A model generated the notes under the pieces. The model was not told the origin of the DNA and ran no database searches. It saw only the letters and a list, made by a program, of their open reading frames with translations. DNA of 35,266 bases from Turicimonas muris (GTDB taxonomy: Bacteria; Pseudomonadota; Gammaproteobacteria; Burkholderiales; Burkholderiaceae_F): the NCBI RefSeq assembly GCF_002221595.1, contig NZ_NHMP01000013.1, positions 1 to 35,266 of the forward strand. Reading direction: 5' to 3'. Position 1 is the first letter of the stretch. Each line of letters opens with the position of its first letter. This document shows, piece after piece, positions 29,642 to 35,266 of this stretch. Both the position numbers and the translations under genes were made by a program.

Positions 29642-30544
29642 TTAGTCAGCAAAACGGCAGACTTGACGGAAGGCCTGATCCTCTTCGTTAAAACGGTTAA
29701 ATCGTAGGAGTCTTCGCTTTGCTTTCTCTTCGTCCTTTCTATAGACACCATAAGCAAGAGCATCCGCCACTACAAGCAATGGTGTTACAACATCAAAGCA
29801 ACCAACAAAACTAATGCTCACTAAGAGTGCGACAGAAGCCAAAGAGGCTTCAGGTACTGTTTTAAAATCTGAAACAAGAACTATTTTGACACCGCGCTTG
29901 GCCAGCATTCTCATCAAATTCAATGTAGCTGTGGGATATTGAATGACCATAAAAACAACGGCTACATCTTGGTGATCAAGATCATCTAATTTAGAGAAAG
30001 AATCAAAAGAATTAGTGCCAAGGACGTGGCTGACATCAAAATGTACTTTTGATAAGACATAAGCGCAGTGAGCAGCGACTCCAAAACTTGCTTTATGCCC
30101 GAAAACCACTACTTTTCTTGCTTGGAAAATCAAATTAACAGCTTGAGAAAATGCCACATCATCACGGTTGTCTGCCAGATTTTGAAGCATCTGTTGCGCC
30201 ACAGATATTGAGGTTTGCAAAGCGTTAGAGGACTTCTGTGGATCCACTTCTAAAACCGCTTTTCCCTCTAATGAAACTTGTGCAGTCCACCGCAACTCCT
30301 TTTTCATGTCAGGAAATCCCTTATAGCCCATTTCCGTAGCAAAGCGCACAACAGTAGCAGGACTGACTCCGGCCTCTTCCGCCAGCTGGGCAGTGTTGAG
30401 GTAAGAAGCATGAATTAGGTTATGAATTAAATAGTTCGCAACTTGCTTATGCTGGCGAGATAATTCAGGTATTTTTGCTTCAATTTTTCGAATAAAAGCA
30501 GGAATTTTTCCAATTCCAATTTCTTGATTTTCTTTATTTTCCAT
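29642..30544 (-). CDS. MurR/RpiR family transcriptional regulator
   Basis: A 300-residue regulator with an N-terminal HTH_6 domain (about 15-90; LAEEAGVSPATVVRFATEMGYKGFPDMKKEL is the recognition region) and a C-terminal SIS domain (about 125-265; VVFGHKASFGVAA starts it). SIS domains bind phosphosugars in known members, but other ligands occur. It is divergent from the flavoprotein reductase across 164 bp containing palindromes suited to a dimeric regulator, and is one base upstream of the DUF401 gene. It therefore probably senses a compound related to the reductase substrate and controls both transcripts, including its own. No Shine-Dalgarno is seen before the ATG; a palindrome (30551-30564) lies there instead. 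Confidence 0.9.
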   Translation of the reverse strand: MENKENQEIGIGKIPAFIRKIEAKIPELSRQHKQVANYLIHNLIHASYLNTAQLAEEAGVSPATVVRFATEMGYKGFPDMKKELRWTAQVSLEGKAVLEVDPQKSSNALQTSISVAQQMLQNLADNRDDVAFSQAVNLIFQARKVVVFGHKASFGVAAHCAYVLSKVHFDVSHVLGTNSFDSFSKLDDLDHQDVAVVFMVIQYPTATLNLMRMLAKRGVKIVLVSDFKTVPEASLASVALLVSISFVGCFDVVTPLLVVADALAYGVYRKDEEKAKRRLLRFNRFNEEDQAFRQVCRFAD

Positions 30545-30550
30545 TTTTAC

Positions 30551-30564
30551 GAAATATTTATTTC
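30551..30564. promoter_or_regulatory. Candidate operator near the regulator start
   Basis: GAAATA-TT-TATTTC, a perfect 14-bp palindrome, begins 7 bases upstream of the RpiR-type gene start. It resembles the palindrome at 30645-30658, as expected of a second binding site for autoregulation. The region is AT-rich, so chance is possible. Confidence 0.5.
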
Positions 30565-30634
30565 ATAATTTTAAAAATCTTTTCCTAATTTTCCACTAAT
30601 ACTAGGGTATATCCTGTAATAATGAAATAATTTT

Positions 30635-30663
30635 TTGCATTATCATTTCAAATGAAATATAAA
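30635..30663 (+). promoter_or_regulatory. Promoter of the flavoprotein-cytochrome operon
   Basis: TTGCAT (30635-30640) and TATAAA (30658-30663) with a 17-base spacer. The -35 match is weak (3 of 6) and the -10 match good (5 of 6). Transcription would start near 30670, about 40 bases before the chosen ATG. Confidence 0.55.
30645..30658. promoter_or_regulatory. Candidate RpiR-type operator inside the promoter spacer
   Basis: ATTTCA-AA-TGAAAT, a perfect 14-bp palindrome lying exactly between the -35 and -10 elements, where a bound repressor would block polymerase. Further TGAAAT (30623-30628) and ATTTCA (30675-30680) half-sites flank it, each 30 bases from the like half-site, about three helical turns. 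Confidence 0.6.
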
Positions 30664-30708
30664 TCGTCATTTTTATTTCAAAAACAATGTTTTTATCAAG
30701 GAAAACTT

Positions 30709-32190
30709 ATGTCCTCAATTCTCAGAAGAAAATTTTTAGCTTCTTCAGCAGCGGTCCTCGGTGTTTTCAGTTTAAATCAGAACATAGCTGCGGAACCTGT
30801 TAAAGAACAAGCAAAAAAAGATAACAGTGAAAAATTTGATTTTGTCGTGATTGGAGCAGGCGCTGCCGGTTTAGCCGCTGCCATTGAAGCCAAACAGGCT
30901 GGCGCCAGTACTGTCCTACTGGAGAAAGCTCCCCGCCCAGACGGCAACACTATGTATGCGTCAGGCACGCTTTGTGCTTTCAGCAGCCGTGAGCAAAAAG
31001 GCCTGGGCGACACATTGGAAAAATTCGTAAATGATCAAATGCATGAAACCCAAGGAATGGGAGACAGAGACGCAATAGAAGCTTTTGCTTTGGAGTCAGG
31101 CCCAGCAATTGATTGGTTAATCGATATTGGAACACCGCTAAAGTTAAAGAAAGATCTCCCTCATCCAAAACTTTCAAGACAGTTTTATATGACCACAGAC
31201 GGAACGACCGGCGGTTCCATTTTGATGCGCAGAATGCTAGCCGTTGCAAAGAAAATTGGTCTTCCAATTCATGTCAATACAAAAGCCTACGAACTAATTA
31301 CTAACGACAACGGCAGAGTCATTGGCGTCAAAACTCGCGGCCCGAACGGCTTCAAAATTTATTGGGCTGAAAAAGGTGTAATGATTGCGACCGGAGGATT
31401 CTCCGCCAATGAGGAAATGAGAACCATGTACATGGGACCTTGGGCCGCAAATTTGAAAATTCGCGGTTCTCTGAGAAATACCGGCGAAAATATAATGATG
31501 ACTCGTCCTTTGGGCGCCAAACTCGTTAACATGACCGAATTTTATGCAGGTCCTATCGTTCCTGAGACTCATGCCAATCCGGCCCGCGTCAGCAATTCTG
31601 CTTACGGCATGATCGTCGGTAAAGACGGAAAGAGATGCGTAGATGAAAGCTTAGGTCAAGCCATGCGCTCCAAATTGCTGCCTCAGGTAACTCCGGATAA
31701 CAGAACTTTCATTATTTGCGACATCAAAACCAATGACGAAGACAATATTCTCACTAAATTACTTGACCGCTTTAAACGTTTAAACAGCCCGGTATATGAA
31801 GCAAATACTATTGAAGAGCTGGCAGATAAAGCGGGCATTAACAAAGCAAATTTAGTTAACTCCGTAAAAGTATTTAATAAGGCCATCTCTGAAGGAAAAG
31901 GACCATCCCTTGTTCCTCCGCACAATCGCAAAAAAGCTCACCCGATAGCCACAGCTCCTTTCTATGCGATTCCAATGAGCGGCGGAATTGCCGCAACTTT
32001 CGGGGGACCGAAGATAAATAAACATGCTCAGGTGGTGGATGTCGATGACAAACCTATTCCTGGATTGTATGCCGCCGGAAATGCTTCCGGTGGTCTCTGG
32101 TACGCAGAAGATATCGCCGGAAGCCAAATCAGCAGCGGTATTGCAATGGGGCGCATCGGAGCTCGTCACGCCATCAACACTGCTAAATAA
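30709..32190 (+). CDS. Tat-exported FAD-dependent reductase (flavocytochrome c-like flavoprotein subunit)
   Basis: A periplasmic FAD enzyme of the fumarate reductase/flavocytochrome c superfamily, predicted to reduce a soluble organic acceptor with electrons from a cytochrome. ATG 30709 is chosen over one 57 bases earlier because AAGGA sits 6 bases upstream and it places the twin-arginine signal at the N-terminus (LRRKFLA, Arg6-Arg7). The FAD motif VVIGAGAAGLAAAIEA is at 46-61 with ribose-binding LEK at 71-73, and VMIATGGFSANEEM further on. At 493 residues it has no heme or FMN domain of its own. The fumarate reductase residues are absent: HxHTMGG is replaced by GGIAATFGG and the arginine of NRLGG by EDIAGSQ, so the substrate is probably not fumarate. 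The partner cytochrome follows 12 bp later. Confidence 0.92.
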   Translation: MSSILRRKFLASSAAVLGVFSLNQNIAAEPVKEQAKKDNSEKFDFVVIGAGAAGLAAAIEAKQAGASTVLLEKAPRPDGNTMYASGTLCAFSSREQKGLGDTLEKFVNDQMHETQGMGDRDAIEAFALESGPAIDWLIDIGTPLKLKKDLPHPKLSRQFYMTTDGTTGGSILMRRMLAVAKKIGLPIHVNTKAYELITNDNGRVIGVKTRGPNGFKIYWAEKGVMIATGGFSANEEMRTMYMGPWAANLKIRGSLRNTGENIMMTRPLGAKLVNMTEFYAGPIVPETHANPARVSNSAYGMIVGKDGKRCVDESLGQAMRSKLLPQVTPDNRTFIICDIKTNDEDNILTKLLDRFKRLNSPVYEANTIEELADKAGINKANLVNSVKVFNKAISEGKGPSLVPPHNRKKAHPIATAPFYAIPMSGGIAATFGGPKINKHAQVVDVDDKPIPGLYAAGNASGGLWYAEDIAGSQISSGIAMGRIGARHAINTAK

Positions 32191-32202
32191 AAGGAGAGAC
32201 AA

Positions 32203-32538
32203 ATGAAATTATTAAAATCAATTATTTTCTCTGCGTTTGCCTTTTTGGCCCTACAGGCAAGTGCAGCTCCAGACATGTTAGCTGACCGACACGTTCAAAA
32301 AGGCAACACCTGTGCAGCATGCCATACAGAAAACCCTCCGGCACAAACCGTTCCAACCTCCCAATGCCAAAAGTGCCATGGCGACTATGAAGCATTAAAA
32401 CAAAAAACTTCTAGTCTGAAGCCCAATCCTCATTACACACACATGGGAGATCAGCCTTGTGAAGAATGTCACAAAGGTCATAGTACCCCGGTTAATATGT
32501 GCGCCACTTGTCACAAGATTAAATTAAATGTGAAGTAA
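32203..32538 (+). CDS. Small periplasmic tetraheme cytochrome c
   Basis: A 111-residue cytochrome with a Sec signal peptide (cleavage near ASA|AP, residue 21) and four CxxCH heme sites at 37-41, 55-59, 86-90 and 100-104. It resembles the tetraheme domain of Shewanella flavocytochrome c (cytochrome_c_7/c3-like), here made as a separate protein. His residues in LADRHV, HYTHM and KGHST are candidate distal ligands. AGGAGAG precedes the ATG and it lies 12 bp after the flavoprotein, so the two form an operon; it probably carries electrons from a membrane quinol dehydrogenase to the reductase. The related gene at 16625-16957 is broken. Confidence 0.94.
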   Translation: MKLLKSIIFSAFAFLALQASAAPDMLADRHVQKGNTCAACHTENPPAQTVPTSQCQKCHGDYEALKQKTSSLKPNPHYTHMGDQPCEECHKGHSTPVNMCATCHKIKLNVK

Positions 32539-32546
32539 GTCGTTTT

Positions 32547-32585
32547 GGGACTGTCGGTTTATTCTGGCAGTCCCCGATTCTTTCT
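32547..32585 (+). terminator. Probable terminator of the flavoprotein-cytochrome operon
   Basis: GGGACTG (32547-32553) pairs with CAGTCCC (32568-32574) with a 14-nt loop, followed by CGATTCTTTCTT. The T tract is broken, so strength is uncertain; it lies 8 bases past the cytochrome stop. Confidence 0.6.
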
Positions 32586-32657
32586 TCTGAAATAAATTTT
32601 TCTTTGGAGACGATTTTCTCAACCGAACATTGTCCGTAATTATCGGAAAGATTAAGG

Positions 32658-32688
32658 AAAAAGCATCGCCAGAACTTCGACGATGCTT
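32658..32688 (-). terminator. Rho-independent terminator of the ypfJ-like gene
   Basis: On the minus strand AAGCATCG (32681-32688) pairs with CGATGCTT (32661-32668), 12-nt loop, followed by TTT. It lies about 55 bases past the metallopeptidase stop. Confidence 0.7.
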
Positions 32689-32741
32689 ACCGGTTGAGAG
32701 AACTCGAAAACCTTGCCAGGAAATTCAATTGGAGTTAAATA

Positions 32742-33602
32742 TCATCTGAGACCGGATTTAAAGGTATTGCACATTTCAGGATTACCGGAATCGAATCCGA
32801 CTTTGAACCATTTGTAACGCTGTTCCGAAGTACCATGAGTAAAGCTGTCCGGCACCACCCTTCCCGTGCTTTGTTTCTGCAGTCTATCGTCTCCGATTGC
32901 CGCAGCTGTTCTTAATGCTTTCTCCAGGTCACCCTGTTCGAGGATGCCTTGTTTATTCATATCGTGTCCCCAAACCCCGGCTAAGCAGTCTGCTTGAAGC
33001 TCAAGCATTACTGAAAGTTGGTTAGCTTGTTTTTGAGAAACGCGAGATTGTTCTTGGCGGACTTGGTCGGCAATGCCCAATAAGTTCTGGACGTGATGGC
33101 CAACTTCATGAGCTAAGACATAACCGAGAGCAAAATCTCCGCCTCCGCCTAAGTTTCTCTGCATATCTTTATAGAAAGACAAGTCAACGTAGAGTTTGTT
33201 GTCAGACGGACAGTAGAAAGGTCCCATAGCAGCTTGTCCGTAACCGCATGCCGTTTGAGTTGAACCGGAATAAAGAACCATTTTGGGAGGCACATAATTC
33301 TTACCTGAATTCTTAAAGAGCTTGCTCCAAGTATCTTCAGTGCTCTTCAAGGCAACGGAGGAGAAATTAGCTAACTGCTGTTCCTCTGCCGTTGGTTTAT
33401 ATGTTTGATTTGAATAAGTTGCGGGATCAGATCCAAATTCTAAGACAGGCGTTAGATCGATGCCGAAATAACCAGCCACAAGAACAACCGCCAATACAGC
33501 CAAACCCATTTTTCCTTTAGGCAGGTTCATACCTCCGCCAAATCCGGATTGGCCTCGTCTGTCTTCAACGTTATTGCTTGTTTCTCGTCCTTGCCACCGC
33601 AT
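32742..33602 (-). CDS. ypfJ: Neutral zinc metallopeptidase, YpfJ family
   Basis: A membrane-anchored zinc metallopeptidase (PF04228). It has an Arg/Asn-rich N-terminus ([17 protein letters not shown]) as in E. coli YpfJ, one transmembrane helix (about 32-50), and an extracytoplasmic domain with the HEVGHH zinc motif at 165-170 and [13 protein letters not shown] further on. The frame is open to a GTG at 33617, but the ATG at 33602 is preferred: AGAGG lies 7 bases upstream and the start matches relatives. Length is then 286 residues, close to E. coli YpfJ (287). Biological substrate is unknown for the family. It is transcribed alone. Confidence 0.92.
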   Translation of the reverse strand: MRWQGRETSNNVEDRRGQSGFGGGMNLPKGKMGLAVLAVVLVAGYFGIDLTPVLEFGSDPATYSNQTYKPTAEEQQLANFSSVALKSTEDTWSKLFKNSGKNYVPPKMVLYSGSTQTACGYGQAAMGPFYCPSDNKLYVDLSFYKDMQRNLGGGGDFALGYVLAHEVGHHVQNLLGIADQVRQEQSRVSQKQANQLSVMLELQADCLAGVWGHDMNKQGILEQGDLEKALRTAAAIGDDRLQKQSTGRVVPDSFTHGTSEQRYKWFKVGFDSGNPEMCNTFKSGLR

Positions 33603-33817
33603 AATTGCCTCTGACACGATTATCTAATTACCAATTGTAATCACCTCCTTAAAAGAATATTACGGGAAAACCCCAAAACGGAACTAAAAGCACTGTCTGT
33701 TATTGGGAATAGAGAAGATTGCAAGTTGGCCATTTTTATGAAGAAGTTTTACACGAGAAGACTTGGATATGCAATTATCAGAAGTGCTGAACCTACTGAG
33801 GCACCAACGGATCCAAA

Positions 33818-34633
33818 ATGACATTTAATGAATTAGCTTCTTCTTTTGATACTGTTGGGCAGAACTACGAAAAGTTTCGTCCTAACTACGTACCTGAACT
33901 TTACCGTGAGATATTTGCGTCGTGCTCTCTTAATTCAACAAGTCAGGTTTTGGAAATAGGAATCGGAACCGGGCAAGCCACACTTCCTTTCTTAGCGACC
34001 GGCTGCCAGCTGATAGCAATTGAGCCGGGTATAAATCTTGCTGACGTTTGCAAGGAAAAGTTCTCCAACTATCCAAACTTGCACCTAATTTCCGGCAAAT
34101 TCGAGGACGTATCTCTCCCGAAAGAGTCTTTTGACTTAATTTACTCCGCAACGGCATTCCATTGGATTCCTGAAGTGTTGGGTTACACGAAAGTTTTTTC
34201 ACTACTCAAGAAGAACGGCATCTTTTCGCAGTTTTCTAACCATCCGGATCCGTACATTGAAAATCCGGAACTTGGCTCGGAACTCAACAGGCTCTACGAT
34301 AAGTATTTTTATTTCTTCTGGAAAAACAAGAAAAATAAGTTCAGCGGGTTCACAGAAGAAAATGCAAAGGTAAAAGCAGAAACCGCTAAGAAGTACGGCT
34401 TTCAGGACTGCCGTTATTTTCTCTTCCGAAGGATTCGAACCTTTTCTGCAAAAGAATATGTTGGTCTTCTGGGCACCTATTCCGATCACATTGCTCTCAA
34501 AGAACCTATTAGAAGCGAATTCTTTTCAAACATTGAAGAAGCAATTAACAATCATGGCGGAGCAATAAAAATCAGAGATACCTTAGAACTGCAACTCAGT
34601 ACAAAAAAGACGTTAGCCCCCGAGAGAAGGTAG
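33818..34633 (+). CDS. Class I SAM-dependent methyltransferase (methyltransf_11 type)
   Basis: A 271-residue soluble methyltransferase. SAM motif I is VLEIGIGTGQATLPF at 44-58, the acidic strand end IAIEPG near 66, motif FEDVSLPKESFDLIYSATAFHWI near 94 with the AFHW signature of small-molecule methyltransferases. The N-terminal SSFDTVGQNYEKFRPNY is typical of the Tam/YcgJ-like group. It is unrelated to the methyltransferase at 5221. No operon partners; the ribosome site is weak (GGAT). The substrate is unknown. Confidence 0.86.
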   Translation: MTFNELASSFDTVGQNYEKFRPNYVPELYREIFASCSLNSTSQVLEIGIGTGQATLPFLATGCQLIAIEPGINLADVCKEKFSNYPNLHLISGKFEDVSLPKESFDLIYSATAFHWIPEVLGYTKVFSLLKKNGIFSQFSNHPDPYIENPELGSELNRLYDKYFYFFWKNKKNKFSGFTEENAKVKAETAKKYGFQDCRYFLFRRIRTFSAKEYVGLLGTYSDHIALKEPIRSEFFSNIEEAINNHGGAIKIRDTLELQLSTKKTLAPERR

Positions 34634-34693
34634 CAAGAGGTTACCTTTAATATGGGATTTAAAAAGGGGAACCTGATACTTAAAATAGTTACT

Positions 34694-34713
34694 GTCGGGA
34701 GAGAAAACCCGAC
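34694..34713 (+). other. 5' leader hairpin before the third flavoprotein gene
   Basis: GTCGGG (34694-34699) pairs with CCCGAC (34708-34713), 8-nt loop, ending 11 bases before the GGAG ribosome site of the next gene. It could be a weak terminator of the upstream methyltransferase or a leader structure; no T run follows. Confidence 0.4.
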
Positions 34714-34733
34714 CTGTATTCCTGGAGAATAAT

Positions 34734-35266
34734 ATGACAATCAATAGAAGACAGCTTCTAGCAAGTTCGATAATTGCTCCTTTCGCTTCCCTTCCTTCTT
34801 TAGCCTCTGCTGCTGATTTGTGCTCAGTTCCTCAGGCCTGGGACAAGACTTATGACGTCATCGTCATTGGATCCGGAGGTGCAGGCTTATCAGCCGGCAT
34901 TGTCGCAAAAGAAAAAGGTGCTAATACCGTCGTTTTGGAAAAATTACCTTTTCCCGGCGGAAATACAATGGTTTCCGGCGGAGGTTTGAATGCTGCAATT
35001 GAAGCTGACTACAAGAAAGCTGGAGTCAAAGACTCTCCTCAACTGCATACTGAACAGACTCTTGCCGCCGGTGACAATAGAGCAGATCCGGAGTTGGTAA
35101 AGACACTTTGTGAAAAAGTTCCTGAAAGTGTTGAATGGCTGAATCGAGTAGGGCCGGTTATTACCCGTCCCTCTCACACCACCTGGCATGCCGTTCGGCA
35201 CCAAGGCGGTTCCAGTAAACATCCCTACGTTCCAGATGCGGTTCGCAGGGCCTTTTCTAAACTGTA
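34734..35266 (+). CDS. Tat-exported FAD-dependent reductase, 5' part only
   Basis: The first 177 codons of another exported flavoprotein reductase; the gene continues past the window edge. The ATG is preceded by GGAG with 6 bases between. The twin-arginine signal is NRRQLLA (Arg5-Arg6) with a likely cleavage after ASA at about 26, and the FAD motif VIVIGSGGAGLSAGIVA is complete, followed by the ribose-binding LEK and FPGGNTMVSGG. It is related to the proteins at 30709 and 17022 but distinct: identity in the visible part is mostly confined to FAD-binding motifs. Its cytochrome partner, if any, would lie outside the window. Confidence 0.9.
   Translation, partial: MTINRRQLLASSIIAPFASLPSLASAADLCSVPQAWDKTYDVIVIGSGGAGLSAGIVAKEKGANTVVLEKLPFPGGNTMVSGGGLNAAIEADYKKAGVKDSPQLHTEQTLAAGDNRADPELVKTLCEKVPESVEWLNRVGPVITRPSHTTWHAVRHQGGSSKHPYVPDAVRRAFSKL

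Noticed and set aside
29641-29763. N-terminal extension of the DUF401 protein
   Set aside because: It overlaps the regulator gene, is hydrophilic and lacks family similarity; the ATG at 29640 directly follows the regulator stop.
33603-33617. GTG start five codons upstream for the ypfJ-like gene
   Set aside because: Relatives begin at MRWQG and the AGAGG ribosome site fits the internal ATG.

Overview
The window looks like a chromosomal piece of an anaerobic or microaerophilic betaproteobacterium, most likely a gut member of Burkholderiales/Sutterellaceae (Sutterella, Parasutterella or a relative). Three things suggest this: housekeeping gene orders seen in Betaproteobacteria (pyrG-kdsA-eno-ftsB; PHP phosphoesterase-yciO-M50 protease-...-dapA-bamC; a stand-alone rnfB next to nth), a moderate base composition, and several exported flavoprotein reductases whose partner is a separate small tetraheme cytochrome c. 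The genus assignment is inference; no rRNA is present.

Layout. 1-8048 is mostly minus strand: a CstA-family permease, a SlyD-like FKBP isomerase, then a long block transcribed as PHP phosphoesterase > yciO > site-2 protease > SAM methyltransferase > dapA > bamC. 8185-10035 is plus strand: hslO (Hsp33) and a TauE/SafE permease. 10116-15406 is minus: pyrG > kdsA > eno > ftsB, with alr beyond ftsB. 15699-18458 holds a secreted DJ-1-like protein and a decayed respiratory pair: a tetraheme cytochrome gene with an in-frame amber stop and a flavoprotein reductase that has lost its signal peptide and its FAD GxGxxG motif. 18663-21300 is pncB followed by a 12-TM-type antiporter. 21557-23918 (plus) is an electron-transfer cassette fdxA-fpr-rnfB ending in nth, with two ATGA overlaps. 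24009-26862 (minus) is a spermidine-synthase-like protein and htpG, the latter with a clear heat-shock (sigma32) promoter. 27029-28231 is a PLP aminotransferase.

28465-32538 is the most interesting part. A MurR/RpiR-type regulator and a DUF401 membrane protein, one base apart, are divergently arranged from a Tat-exported FAD reductase and a tetraheme cytochrome c. The shared intergenic region carries palindromes of the form ATTTCA-AA-TGAAAT, one of them between the -35 and -10 of the reductase promoter. I read it as a self-contained, substrate-regulated periplasmic respiration module: permease, sensor, reductase and electron-donating cytochrome. Its substrate is unknown, and the reductase lacks the residues that define fumarate reductases.

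32742-35266 holds a ypfJ-type zinc metallopeptidase, another SAM methyltransferase, and the start of a third Tat-exported flavoprotein that runs off the window. Three members of this reductase family in 35 kb, one intact, one decaying and one cut by the window edge, suggest ongoing gain and loss of respiratory specificities.
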